From the NCBI GenBank assembly GCA_002381185.1, contig DFOA01000020.1, positions 280,006 to 344,005 of the forward strand: a stretch of 64,000 bases of DNA. Reading direction: 5' to 3'. A program made the translations under genes and the position numbers. Source of the DNA: Firmicutes bacterium UBA3553 (GTDB taxonomy: Bacteria > Bacillota > Clostridia > Tissierellales > Sedimentibacteraceae). The first letter of the stretch is position 1. Each line of letters begins with the position of its first letter. Below the pieces are notes generated by a model. That model did no database searches, was not told where the DNA came from, and saw only the letters and a program-made list of their open reading frames with translations. Positions 1 through 8,216 of the stretch are shown here, piece by piece.

Positions 1-59
1 TAATGATAATAAATACAAGTCAACATTCCCTCAAATGTTCCGTCATACAAATAATCCAT
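1..59 (-). CDS. N-terminus of a probable DNA metabolism protein (TIGR03915-like), cut by window edge
   Basis: Only the first 19 codons are in the window. They read MDYLYDGTFEGMLT..., which matches the opening of the 'probable DNA metabolism protein' family (YDGxFEGxLT) that typically sits directly after the radical SAM DNA modification/repair gene found here. An AGAGG ribosome-binding site lies 6 bases before the ATG at 59, and the stop of the upstream gene is 8 bases away, so the two are almost certainly one transcript. Family members are linked to uracil-DNA-glycosylase-like folds. The assignment rests on the short motif plus gene order. Confidence 0.72.
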   Translation of the reverse strand, partial: MDYLYDGTFEGMLTCIYYH

Positions 60-67
60 GGTAACCT

Positions 68-1315
68 CTACAATAACTCAAAAATAGAAAGCTGTTTTTG
101 AACTTCCTTTTGCCTTAATTCTTTTTTAATAATTTCAGGTTCAAATTTTATATTTCCATAATATTTTCCCTTTACCGTAATAAAATACCTTGCCCTTTTT
201 AAAACAGTCTTCATTTTCTTTAACGAATCATAAGAAAGCTCCGCATTTTTTCTTTCCCTTATTATTCTTTGAGCGCTCGTCACTCCGAGACCTGGAATTC
301 TAAGCAGCTCTTCATAGGATGCCTTGTTTATTTCCACAGGAAATTTATCAATATTTCTCAAGGCATATACCATTTTGGGGTCAAACTCCAAATCAAGATT
401 TGCTTCAGTCTCGGTAAACAGCTCTTCCGAATGAAAATAATAAAAACGCATGAGCCAATCTGCCTGATACAGCCTGTGTTCTCTCAATAAAGGAGGCATT
501 GTGCTTATCGCAGGAAGATTAGGGGAAGAAATCACAGGTATATATGCCGAAAAAAATACACGCTTCATATTAAATCTCTCATATAAATTTTGAGATAAAC
601 CAAGAATTGTTTTATCGCTGTCCGGAGTCGCACCTATAATCATCTGAGTTGATTGTCCGCCTGGAACAAATCGGGGTGTGCTTGAAAAATGCTTTTTATC
701 CTCAATTGTTCTGGTTATTTCACTGTTAATCAATGACATAGGATTTACAATGTTTTCTATTTTTTTCTGTGGTGCAAGCATTTTTAGGCTTTCCTTTGTG
801 GGAAGCTCAATATTTACACTCATTCTGTCAGCCAGCATTCCTGTTTTTTGAACAAGCAAGGGATTTGCTCCCGGAATAACTTTCACATGGACATAACCCC
901 AAAAATTATATTTATATCTTAGAATCTCAAGAACCTTGTAAATATTCTCCATAGTGTGATCCGGGCTCTTTTCAACTGCAGAACTCAAAAACAAGCCTTC
1001 TATGTAGTTTCTTCTGTAAAACTGGATTGTAAGCTCGGCAACCTCTTCGGGAGTAAATGTTGCCCTTTCAGTTGAATTGGTGACTCTGTTCAGACAATAG
1101 CTGCAATCATAAATACAGTCATTTGTTAACAGAATTTTTAAAAGAGAAATACATCTGCCGTCTGCCGACCATGTGTGACAAATTCCTGCGGCTGATGCAT
1201 TACCGATTCCCCCCACAGTGTTGTTTTTTCTTTCGACACCGCTTGAAACACAGGATACATCGTATTTTGCAGCATCAGATAATATTTTTAATTTTTTAAA
1301 TAAATTGTCATCCAT
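68..1315 (-). CDS. putative DNA modification/repair radical SAM protein
   Basis: A 415-residue protein with a radical SAM cluster motif, Cys67-x3-Cys71-x2-Cys74 (NDCIYDCSYC), and a helix-hairpin-helix segment near residues 335-362 (NKASYEELLRIPGLGVTSAQRI) of the kind that contacts DNA backbone. Length and domain order fit the TIGR03916 family, a 'putative DNA modification/repair radical SAM protein'. The next gene downstream is the usual partner of this family, which supports the call. The enzyme should bind a 4Fe-4S cluster and use S-adenosylmethionine to start radical chemistry on DNA or a DNA-bound substrate; the actual reaction is not known. The start ATG at 1315 gives a conventional N-terminus. 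Confidence 0.88.
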   Translation of the reverse strand: MDDNLFKKLKILSDAAKYDVSCVSSGVERKNNTVGGIGNASAAGICHTWSADGRCISLLKILLTNDCIYDCSYCLNRVTNSTERATFTPEEVAELTIQFYRRNYIEGLFLSSAVEKSPDHTMENIYKVLEILRYKYNFWGYVHVKVIPGANPLLVQKTGMLADRMSVNIELPTKESLKMLAPQKKIENIVNPMSLINSEITRTIEDKKHFSSTPRFVPGGQSTQMIIGATPDSDKTILGLSQNLYERFNMKRVFFSAYIPVISSPNLPAISTMPPLLREHRLYQADWLMRFYYFHSEELFTETEANLDLEFDPKMVYALRNIDKFPVEINKASYEELLRIPGLGVTSAQRIIRERKNAELSYDSLKKMKTVLKRARYFITVKGKYYGNIKFEPEIIKKELRQKEVQKQLSIFELL

Positions 1316-1643
1316 AATACACCGCTTTATCAGTTAATATTTAATAATTATAGTTTAATATTATCATATAACAATCAATCTGTCAAACATACGTTCGAAT
1401 TTTATTTTATAATTTTTAAAGTATATACAAGAATATATAGTCTTCGTGAATTTTTTGATTTTTATTTTTTATTTACAAAACTAGGCTTATTTATATGATT
1501 TTTATAAAAAACCTTGAAATTTCAACTTTTAACCCATCACAACCCACCCCTGAGTTGTTGTAATAAACTTGTAATATATTAATTTCAGTTCATATATGTG
1601 TAATATATTTGACATATTTTCCAACAGTACAAGTATTTGAGGG
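1316..1643. other. AT-rich intergenic region
   Basis: This stretch separates the divergently transcribed radical SAM gene and the CAP-domain gene. It is very AT-rich and has no convincing open frame. The minus-strand promoter of the radical SAM gene must lie near 1320-1380, but I cannot single out one pair of boxes. The promoter and leader of the CAP gene follow as separate entries. Confidence 0.5.
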
Positions 1644-1672
1644 TTACATTTCAAAATTGTACATGCTATAAT
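1644..1672 (+). promoter_or_regulatory. vegetative-type promoter of the CAP-domain gene
   Basis: A -35 box TTACAT (1644-1649) and a perfect -10 box TATAAT (1667-1672) are separated by exactly 17 bases. Transcription would start near 1680, right at the base of a hairpin in the leader. Confidence 0.7.
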
Positions 1673-1680
1673 TCATTCAC

Positions 1681-1715
1681 AACGGAAATTTAATCCATAA
1701 ATGATTACTTCCGTT
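1681..1715 (+). promoter_or_regulatory. 5' leader hairpin of the CAP-domain gene
   Basis: AACGGAA (1681-1687) pairs with TTCCGTT (1709-1715), and inside it TAATC pairs with GATTA around a short loop. The hairpin would sit at the extreme 5' end of the mRNA if transcription starts near 1680. Such 5'-terminal stems often protect messages from decay. I do not recognise a riboswitch family. Confidence 0.6.
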
Positions 1716-1756
1716 AAGGTAAGGGGTAAGAATATAAAACATAAGGAGAATATATA

Positions 1757-2476
1757 ATGAAAAATAAAATTTTAGCATTAACCTTAGGAACAATTTTAAC
1801 TCTATCATCTACTACTGCATTTGCAGCGGATTTGAACACTACGAACTTTAATTTCTATGAAATGTTTAGAAATTATAACATTGGATATTTTGAACCAGCA
1901 TATACTCAGCCTGTTGAAACAGCTCAGCCAACTGAAGAAATAAAATATGATTATACTGAACAACAACCAGCTAATCAAACTCCTCAGACAGAGCAGACAA
2001 TGCAAGCAGTGCAGCCAACACAGGAAGAACAAACAGCACAGACAGCACAGACTAAAACCAAAAACGCAAAAACAGCAGCATCTCCTTCATCTAATGTAAG
2101 CTATGAAGAAAGAGTAGCACAATTAGTAAATATAGAAAGAGAAAATAATGGACTGCAGCCTCTTGTATTTGATTCATCTATTTCTAATGTAGCAAGAGCC
2201 AAGTCAAAAGATATGGCAGACAACAACTATTTTGCTCACCAGTCTCCAACATACGGAAGTGCCGGTGATATGATGAGAAACTTTGGAATTAACTGGTCAG
2301 CATGGGGAGAAAACATTGCATCAGGACAAGATACTCCTGAAGAAGTAGTAAATGGATGGATGCACTCCGAAGGTCACAAAGCTAACATACTTTCATCAAA
2401 TTTTGGTAAAATTGGTGTAGGTTATGCAACAAGCTCTAACGGAACACCATACTGGACACAGATGTTCACAAATTAA
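1757..2476 (+). CDS. secreted CAP (SCP/PR1-like) domain protein, YkwD type
   Basis: A 239-residue exported protein. Residues 1-23 form a signal peptide with an Ala-x-Ala cleavage site (TAFA before ADLN). Residues 50-110 are a low-complexity linker rich in Gln, Thr, Pro and Glu. Residues from about 113 to the end are a CAP domain with the family signatures GENIA and HSEGHKANIL and a C-terminal YWTQMFTN. Bacterial CAP proteins of this kind (YkwD, SafA-associated proteins) are secreted or wall-associated and abundant in spore formers; their biochemical role is unsettled. ATAAGGAGAATATATA precedes the ATG, a strong ribosome-binding site. The gene is monocistronic: promoter and leader hairpin upstream, terminator downstream. 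Confidence 0.9.
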   Translation: MKNKILALTLGTILTLSSTTAFAADLNTTNFNFYEMFRNYNIGYFEPAYTQPVETAQPTEEIKYDYTEQQPANQTPQTEQTMQAVQPTQEEQTAQTAQTKTKNAKTAASPSSNVSYEERVAQLVNIERENNGLQPLVFDSSISNVARAKSKDMADNNYFAHQSPTYGSAGDMMRNFGINWSAWGENIASGQDTPEEVVNGWMHSEGHKANILSSNFGKIGVGYATSSNGTPYWTQMFTN

Positions 2477-2620
2477 GCAGAAGATGACCAAAATCTTTGA
2501 CTTTGTGTCAGTTATATCTGCTGGTATCGAAGAATCTCAAACAGCCCAAGACTATGACTTGGTGCCGTTGCTCATTAAAAGGCAGCGAAAAATCCCCTTC
2601 AGATTCTTTGATAACCTTTA

Positions 2621-2671
2621 AAAATGACAGAATAAAAAAACAGATAGACTGTTTTTTATTCTGTCATTTTA
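2621..2671. terminator. bidirectional Rho-independent terminator
   Basis: AAAATGACAGAATAAAAAAACAG (split arm 2621-2643) pairs with the arm at 2649-2670 around a 5-base loop, with a single bulge. It ends the CAP-gene transcript and overlaps the stop codon of the convergent aldo/keto reductase gene, so it can serve both strands. Confidence 0.8.
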
Positions 2672-3839
2672 TTTTTAATATTTTTCTCGCTATTTTAATA
2701 GTTGGCTTAAACAACACTCCCTCTATTTCTCTGCTTACTGTTTTTAATTGTTTCCGGATTTGTATTTTTTGAGGACAATGAATTTCGCATTTTCCGCATT
2801 CCTGACACTGGGAGGCAAATGCAGGCGTAGCTGACAATCCGCCCAGCGTCTGTATGTATTTCCATTTATGTGATTTATCATCTAATAGATATTTATCATT
2901 ATAGCTTGAAAAACATCCCGGTATATTTACTCCATGAGGGCATGGCATGCAATAACCGCAGGCTGTGCATGGAATTTTTGTTTTTTCTGCCATTATACCT
3001 TTAACATTTTCAAATATCTTAAGCTCTTTATCTGACAGCGAATCCGGTTCTGCATTTCTTGCAATTCGAATATTTTCTTCTATTTGTTCTTCGCTGTTCA
3101 TACCTGACAAAATAACATTAACTTCCTTGTGGTTCCAGATCCATCTTAATGCCCATTCAGCAGGCGACCTCTTTGCATCATAGCTATTGAAAGCCTTAAT
3201 TACATTATGGGGCAGATTGTTAACCAGTTTTCCTCCCCTTAGAGGCTCCATTATTATGACAGGTATCCCCAGGGAATGCGCAAGCTCTAAGCCTGACCTG
3301 GTTGCCTGATTGTACTCATCCAAATAGTTGTATTGTATCTGACAGAAATCCCAGTCATATGCTTTAACTATCAATTCAAAATCCAATTTACTCCCATGAA
3401 AAGAAAAACCGATGTTATTAATGGTTCCCTTCCTTTTTTCTTCCTCCAGCCATTTCAGAACACCCAACGATTCCATCTTATCAAACATAGCTTTATCTGT
3501 AAGCATGTGAAGAAGATAATAGTCTATATAATCAGTCTTAAGTCTTGTAAGCTGCGTTGAAAGAATTTTTTTTGCACTGTCCAAACTGTTTACCATGTAG
3601 GGCGGAAGTTTTGTTGCTATTTTTACCTTTTTTCGGTAACCTCCCTCTAGTGACTTACCTAGTAGTATTTCATTTTTACCCGCCTGATATATGTATGCCG
3701 TGTCAAAATAATTTATGCCATTTTCAACAGCTTCACGAATCAAGTTAATTGCTTTCGTTTCATCAGCCGGCAGTCTCAAGCACCCGAATCCTAATACAGA
3801 AAGCTCATCCCGGTTTTTGATGTTTATTTTTGTAAGCAT
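2664..3839 (-). CDS. aldo/keto reductase with C-terminal ferredoxin-like Fe-S domain
   Basis: A 391-residue two-domain oxidoreductase. The N-terminal part (1-270) is an aldo/keto reductase barrel with the expected catalytic residues: Asp46 and Tyr51 in FDTAYIY, Lys77 in IATKLPP and His148 in GFSFHG. The C-terminal part (about 290-365) holds two cysteine groups, CTACGYCMPC and CQECGKCEIHCP, typical of the 4Fe-4S-containing AKR family common in clostridia. It probably reduces an aldehyde or ketone using reduced ferredoxin or NAD(P)H; the substrate cannot be read from the sequence. The gene stands alone, convergent with the CAP gene. Its last codons lie in the shared terminator. Confidence 0.88.
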   Translation of the reverse strand: MLTKINIKNRDELSVLGFGCLRLPADETKAINLIREAVENGINYFDTAYIYQAGKNEILLGKSLEGGYRKKVKIATKLPPYMVNSLDSAKKILSTQLTRLKTDYIDYYLLHMLTDKAMFDKMESLGVLKWLEEEKRKGTINNIGFSFHGSKLDFELIVKAYDWDFCQIQYNYLDEYNQATRSGLELAHSLGIPVIIMEPLRGGKLVNNLPHNVIKAFNSYDAKRSPAEWALRWIWNHKEVNVILSGMNSEEQIEENIRIARNAEPDSLSDKELKIFENVKGIMAEKTKIPCTACGYCMPCPHGVNIPGCFSSYNDKYLLDDKSHKWKYIQTLGGLSATPAFASQCQECGKCEIHCPQKIQIRKQLKTVSREIEGVLFKPTIKIARKILKIK

Positions 3840-3904
3840 TTCAGCATCCTTTCGCTTATTTTGTTAATTCATCTTTTCAATACGTTCTATAAATATATTT
3901 AATA

Positions 3905-4582
3905 TTAAATTAATATTTTTTTTAATTTATCCTTGTCGATAATTTGAATTAAACCTCTTGACAATTTTAAAATACCCTGGGCCTCAAAATTTTTGAGCAT
4001 TCTCGAAACTACTTCACGGGCGCTTCCCAAATATTTAGCAATTTGATCATGTGTCAAATTAATGTCGGTTGTTTTTGTTTTAGCTGTTTCATCTATCAAA
4101 AAAGTTGCAAGTCTTTTGTCAAAACTCATGAATAATATTTGCTCCATTGCCCACATAACATCAGAAAATCTGTCAACAGCATTTTTATATGAGAAGTTTT
4201 CAACATAGATATTTTCATTGTTCAATTTGCTGAAAGTCCCGACATTCAGCAAAAATATTTCTGTTTCTATTTCGGCATTTATTATAACATCAAAGGTTAT
4301 ATTATTTAAAATACAGGATGCTGACAAAACACATGATTCACCCTCTGTCAATCTGTACAATGTTATTTCCCTGCCGTCCTCTGACAGTATGTAAACACGC
4401 AATCCGCCTTTTTGAATAAGAATAAATCCTAAACATTCGGTATCAGTGCTATGGAGAATCTCACCCTTATTATAAGTAACCTTAATAACATTGTTTACTA
4501 ACATATTTTTTTCTTTTTCATTAAGCTTATTCCAGAAACTTAAGTTCTCCTTCAAGAATTCAAAATCGCCTTTATTCAGCAT
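3905..4582 (-). CDS. Crp/Fnr family transcriptional regulator
   Basis: A 225-residue regulator with an N-terminal cyclic-nucleotide-binding-like beta roll (about 20-120) and a C-terminal winged helix-turn-helix (NLTHDQIAKYLGSAREVVSRMLKNFE). No N-terminal Fnr-type cysteine cluster is visible, so the signal is unlikely to be an Fe-S cluster of the classic kind. I place the start at 4582 because the GGGGGTGA ribosome-binding site lies directly before this ATG; an in-frame ATG 21 bases upstream would put the site inside the gene. It stands between two unrelated minus-strand genes, so its targets are unknown. Confidence 0.88.
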   Translation of the reverse strand: MLNKGDFEFLKENLSFWNKLNEKEKNMLVNNVIKVTYNKGEILHSTDTECLGFILIQKGGLRVYILSEDGREITLYRLTEGESCVLSASCILNNITFDVIINAEIETEIFLLNVGTFSKLNNENIYVENFSYKNAVDRFSDVMWAMEQILFMSFDKRLATFLIDETAKTKTTDINLTHDQIAKYLGSAREVVSRMLKNFEAQGILKLSRGLIQIIDKDKLKKILI

Positions 4583-4667
4583 ACTTATCACCCCCAACAG
4601 CATTATATACTAATATTATACTGGTTGACACATATTATCAATTAAAATTATTAAAGAAAATTAAGCA

Positions 4668-4698
4668 GCAAAAAGCCACACATTCGTATGTGTGACTT
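4668..4698 (-). terminator. Rho-independent terminator after the alanine symporter gene
   Basis: CACACAT (4677-4683) pairs with ATGTGTG (4688-4694), extended by AAG/CTT outside one mismatch. Read on the minus strand the stem is followed by TTTTTGCTGC. It ends transcription of the symporter gene before the Crp/Fnr gene. Confidence 0.75.
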
Positions 4699-4724
4699 AA
4701 ATGAATCTACAATTATATTCTTAA

Positions 4725-6095
4725 TTAAATATCAACTTCTACTGTTTCTTCCTTATTTATCTCGTCAAGATTGTCATCCCACAAATATTTCTTTGTTTCG
4801 CTTACGATTACGCCTGACAAAGCAATCAATGAAATTAAGTTCGGAATAGCCATTAATCCGTTGAATAAGTCTGCTAGGTCCCAAACAAATGCCAATGACA
4901 TTACAGCACCGAAGAATACAGCTATTGTATAAAGTATTCTGTAAGGAAGTATAGCTTTCTTTGAATGGAATAAGTATTCAACACATTTTTCACCATAGTA
5001 TGACCAACCTAAAATTGTCGAGAATACAAATGTCAATAAACCGATTGTCAATACGATAGGTCCTATTACAGGAATATTGCTGAACGCTGCGTTTGTTAAA
5101 TCTCCGCCGTTAAGACCTGTGTTCCAAACACCTGAGTTAACGATTGTAATACCTGTCATAGCGCATACTATAACTGTATCCCAGAATGTTCCTGTTGAAG
5201 CAACAAGCGCCTGTCTAACAGGGTTTCTGGTTTGAGCTGCTGCAGCAACTATAGGAGCAGAACCTAAACCTGATTCATTAGAGAACAATCCTCTTGCAAC
5301 TCCATATCTTGCAGTCAGCATTATAGTCGCACCGGCAAATCCGCCGACTGCTGCTGTTCCTGTAAATGCGTTAGAAACTATTAAACCGATAGTAGCAGGA
5401 ATTGTCTTATATGTCATGGCAAGAATTACTACGCAACCCAACACATAGAATACAGCCATAAACGGAACTAATTTATCGCAAACACTGGCTATTCTCTTAA
5501 CGCCGCCGATAATAACTATTCCGGTTAGTACCGCCAATGCAATACCTGTGATCCATGTAGGAGTTCCAAACTGATTTGACATCATGTTTGAAATTGAATT
5601 TGCCTGCACTGTATTACCTATACCAAAAGCTGCAACGCTTCCGAAGAATGCAAATGCATATGCCAAAGCCTTGTTTTTCATACCGTACTCTAATACGTAC
5701 ATAGGTCCGCCGGCCATTGTGCCGTCAGCAGTTTTAACTCTGTATTTAACTGCCAGAAGTGATTCAGCATATTTTGTTGCTATACCGAAAACACCTGTCA
5801 TCCAACACCAAAATACGGCACCAGGTCCTCCTAATGCTATTGCTGTTGCAACACCTACGATATTTCCTGTTCCGATTGTTGCAGCCAAAGCTGTAGCAAG
5901 TGCACTGAACTGACTTACATCCCCTGTTGCAAAGTCGTCTTTTGTAATTGACAACTTAATTGCTTTACCGATGTACCTTTGTACAAATTTAAGACGAAAT
6001 GTTAAGAAAAGATGAGTTCCAAATAATAGGATTACTAACGGCCAGCCCCAGAGCCATCCGTCAATCTTTGTTACTAATTGTGCAAATACTTCCAT
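4725..6095 (-). CDS. sodium:alanine (glycine) symporter, AgcS family
   Basis: A 456-residue polytopic membrane protein. Sequence features match the alanine or glycine:cation symporter family: an N-terminal GWLWGWPLVILLFGTH segment, the conserved GTGNIVGVATAIALGGPGAVFW stretch near residues 76-98, and GLFSNESGLGSAP near 268-280. It imports alanine or glycine with Na+. GGAGGG lies 6 bases before the ATG. A strong promoter with a 25-bp palindromic operator precedes it, so expression is probably under a dedicated or global repressor. The gene is monocistronic, with its own terminator. Confidence 0.93.
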   Translation of the reverse strand: MEVFAQLVTKIDGWLWGWPLVILLFGTHLFLTFRLKFVQRYIGKAIKLSITKDDFATGDVSQFSALATALAATIGTGNIVGVATAIALGGPGAVFWCWMTGVFGIATKYAESLLAVKYRVKTADGTMAGGPMYVLEYGMKNKALAYAFAFFGSVAAFGIGNTVQANSISNMMSNQFGTPTWITGIALAVLTGIVIIGGVKRIASVCDKLVPFMAVFYVLGCVVILAMTYKTIPATIGLIVSNAFTGTAAVGGFAGATIMLTARYGVARGLFSNESGLGSAPIVAAAAQTRNPVRQALVASTGTFWDTVIVCAMTGITIVNSGVWNTGLNGGDLTNAAFSNIPVIGPIVLTIGLLTFVFSTILGWSYYGEKCVEYLFHSKKAILPYRILYTIAVFFGAVMSLAFVWDLADLFNGLMAIPNLISLIALSGVIVSETKKYLWDDNLDEINKEETVEVDI

Positions 6096-6129
6096 GTTTT
6101 TCCCTCCATGTTATAAATTTATAATCATT

Positions 6130-6154
6130 GCAAACGTTATTAATAAACGTTTGC
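6130..6154. promoter_or_regulatory. perfect palindromic operator of the alanine symporter gene
   Basis: GCAAACGTT (6130-6138) and AACGTTTGC (6146-6154) are exact reverse complements around ATTAATA. The dyad begins just downstream of the -10 box on the minus strand, covering the transcription start and the first bases of the leader, which is the classic position of a repressor site. Each arm carries the AACGTT core seen in LacI/CcpA-type operators, but the regulator is not identified. Confidence 0.75.
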
Positions 6155-6158
6155 CCTA

Positions 6159-6187
6159 ATTATAATACATACAGCAAATAATGGCAA
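6159..6187 (-). promoter_or_regulatory. promoter of the alanine symporter gene
   Basis: On the minus strand a -35 box TTGCCA (6182-6187) and a perfect TATAAT (6159-6164) are 17 bases apart. The start would fall near 6152, inside the palindromic operator. Confidence 0.75.
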
Positions 6188-6340
6188 CAGTTATTTTGGA
6201 TTAAATTGTGATATTTATTTCATAATTCTGATATTTCTTTCATCAAACTAATTTTATGTTTCAATACAAATATATCTTTCTATTTTTCGACAATTTCCTC
6301 AGTATTACAATATTTATAAATATTTATTCTGATTTTAAAG

Positions 6341-6943
6341 TTAATCCGTTATAATTTTTTCCGCCGCCTTTAAGATATCTTTCGCTTGATGTGTGAATTT
6401 TATTTCATTAATTGTTCTTATTATATCAGGCGGGCTTTTTATTTCCGCAATTTTATACTCAAACCACTGTACATTATACCAATTGTCAAATTTATAACCG
6501 ACATTATGGTAAATTCCCACTGGTATAAATCCAAACGCTTTGTGGAAATTCTCACTTTTTGTATTTGAAGATGCTATTCCGGCGAATGAATTGAAAAATC
6601 CCTGCAGCTTTAATAATTCCGTTAAACAGGTATATAAGGCAGTTCCTATTTTCCTGCCGTGATAATCCGGATTCACATATATAGAATAATCTGCAGACCA
6701 GTCATATGCCTCCCTCTTGTTAAAAGGCGAGGCATATGCATAACCCACAATCTTATTATCTATTTCGCAAACAACCCACGGATACCTTTTTTGAACTTCT
6801 TGAACCCTTTTTCTGAATTCATCAATTGAAGGAACTTTGTATTCAAATGATACCGCTGTGTTCTCAACAAACGGTGCATATATGTCCAGCATATCCCGGC
6901 AGTCCGATTCAGTTGCTAGTCTTATTTTTATATCATTTATCAT
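6341..6943 (-). CDS. GNAT N-acetyltransferase, phosphinothricin acetyltransferase-like
   Basis: A 200-residue acetyltransferase. The middle carries the acetyl-CoA binding motif YVNPDYHGRKIGTALYTCL (R/Q-x-x-G-x-G/A), followed by the ASSNTKSENFHKAFGF and NVGYKFDNWYNVQWFEY segments that characterise the Pat/Bar-like subgroup acting on amino-acid analogues such as methionine sulfoximine or phosphinothricin. About 40 residues follow the catalytic domain as a C-terminal extension. The start at 6943 has AGGAGG 7 bases upstream. A longer reading from 7051 would run through a terminator hairpin and is not credible. Confidence 0.87.
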   Translation of the reverse strand: MINDIKIRLATESDCRDMLDIYAPFVENTAVSFEYKVPSIDEFRKRVQEVQKRYPWVVCEIDNKIVGYAYASPFNKREAYDWSADYSIYVNPDYHGRKIGTALYTCLTELLKLQGFFNSFAGIASSNTKSENFHKAFGFIPVGIYHNVGYKFDNWYNVQWFEYKIAEIKSPPDIIRTINEIKFTHQAKDILKAAEKIITD

Positions 6944-6997
6944 AACCCACCTCCTGTGATTTTTTAATATAATACAGCAATAACAAATAAATATCAA

Positions 6998-7024
6998 CAA
7001 AAAAACGCCCGTTGGACGTTTTTT
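6998..7024 (-). terminator. Rho-independent terminator after the alpha/beta hydrolase gene
   Basis: On the minus strand ACGTCC-AAC-GGGCGT forms a stem (one G-U pair) flanked by A- and T-runs. It separates the hydrolase transcript from the acetyltransferase gene. Confidence 0.7.
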
Positions 7025-7060
7025 AATTGCAGCTCTGATTTTCCCTGTCACATGAATACT

Positions 7061-8011
7061 TTAATTTCGTATTAGCTCCTCTTTCATCAATAAATCTCCG
7101 ATCCACATCAATATATCTTCATAAATCTGTTCTCTGTCCAATTCATTGAGTATTTCGTGCCTGTCTCCCTTATATAATTTCATTGAAATATTTTTCATGC
7201 CCAATTTCTTATATATATCAAACGCTTTTACAACCTCTTTGCCAAAGTTGCCTACAGGATCACAGTCGCCGGATAGAAACAGCATCGGAAGGTTTTTAGG
7301 TATGCGGTTGAGACTTTCCTGTTCGTTCATAGCAAGCATTCCTTTAAACATATTGTGAAATCCGTTTAGTGTAAAGATAAAATTTATTCTGGAATCGGAA
7401 ATATAATTATCAACTATATCAGCATCTCTTGTAAGCCAATCGAATTTGGTTCTTGCAGGTTTAAATTTATTGTTATTTCCGCCTAAGGCTAAAAAATCCA
7501 CAAATTTGCTTCTGTATTTCCAACCCTTTACTGATGCTATTAATTTTGTAATATAAATCCCAAACTTAATAAGTTTAAGAGATTGCTGCCCTGTTCCTGA
7601 AATTATTGCACCGTCAATTTCACTGCCATACAATGTTATGAATTGCCTTGCAAGAAATGATCCCATGCTGTGTCCAAGGATGAAGTACGGCACATCCGGG
7701 TTTTCATTTTTTATAATATTCATAATCCTATGCATGTCTTCAATAAGCGCATGGTTACCATCGGGCTCTCCGAAATATCCTCTGCTGTCTTCACCTGCAA
7801 CAGAATTGCCGTGGCCTAAATGATCATTGCCCACGGTAAGTATGCCATGTTCCGCCATATATGATGCAAATTCATCATACCTTTCAATGTGTTCAAACAT
7901 TCCGTGAGAAATTTGCATCACAGCTTTTATTTCATATTCAGGAATCCATTTTAATGCGCGTATCTTCGTCTTACCATCCGATGAGCTATAACAAAACTCT
8001 TCCGTTGACAT
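7061..8011 (-). CDS. alpha/beta hydrolase, lysophospholipase/monoacylglycerol lipase type
   Basis: A 316-residue cytosolic hydrolase of the 'serine aminopeptidase S33 / hydrolase_4' type. The oxyanion-hole stretch ISHGMFEHIERY, the nucleophile elbow GHSMGS with Ser115, an acid in LFLSGDCDPVG and a histidine in KGDRHEILNE give a complete Ser-Asp-His triad. Relatives act on lysophospholipids or monoacylglycerols. No signal peptide is visible, so it should act inside the cell. It is a single gene with its own terminator; the start is preceded by AGGAGAAGAGG-like bases. Confidence 0.88.
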   Translation of the reverse strand: MSTEEFCYSSSDGKTKIRALKWIPEYEIKAVMQISHGMFEHIERYDEFASYMAEHGILTVGNDHLGHGNSVAGEDSRGYFGEPDGNHALIEDMHRIMNIIKNENPDVPYFILGHSMGSFLARQFITLYGSEIDGAIISGTGQQSLKLIKFGIYITKLIASVKGWKYRSKFVDFLALGGNNNKFKPARTKFDWLTRDADIVDNYISDSRINFIFTLNGFHNMFKGMLAMNEQESLNRIPKNLPMLFLSGDCDPVGNFGKEVVKAFDIYKKLGMKNISMKLYKGDRHEILNELDREQIYEDILMWIGDLLMKEELIRN

Positions 8012-8172
8012 ACCTCTTCTCCTTTTAACCTTACGGTTTTAAATCCTCTTCCGTTTTTTACATACAATTATATATTAAAACTCAAATATTTTCAATTGAT
8101 ATAATATATTCTTGTTGGTATTTTCAATATAAACTTATCATAATTTCTTAACCCGAAATAAATCTTCCTAAT

Positions 8173-8209
8173 AAACAAGCGGTTAAGCATGCGCTTAACC
8201 GCCTTGTTT
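8173..8209 (-). terminator. Rho-independent terminator after xdhC
   Basis: A 10-bp perfect stem GCGGTTAAGC/GCTTAACCGC around the loop ATGC (8179-8202), extended by AAACAA/TTGTTT. The T-run on the minus strand is short. Confidence 0.7.
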
Positions 8210-8216
8210 ATCTTCT

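Noticed and set aside
1681..1715. Riboswitch in the CAP-gene leader (cyclic di-AMP or di-GMP type)
   Set aside because: Only a simple hairpin is visible; none of the conserved riboswitch cores could be found.
6944..7051. Upstream extension of the acetyltransferase gene to 7051
   Set aside because: It would run through the hydrolase terminator, while a perfect AGGAGG lies before ATG 6943.
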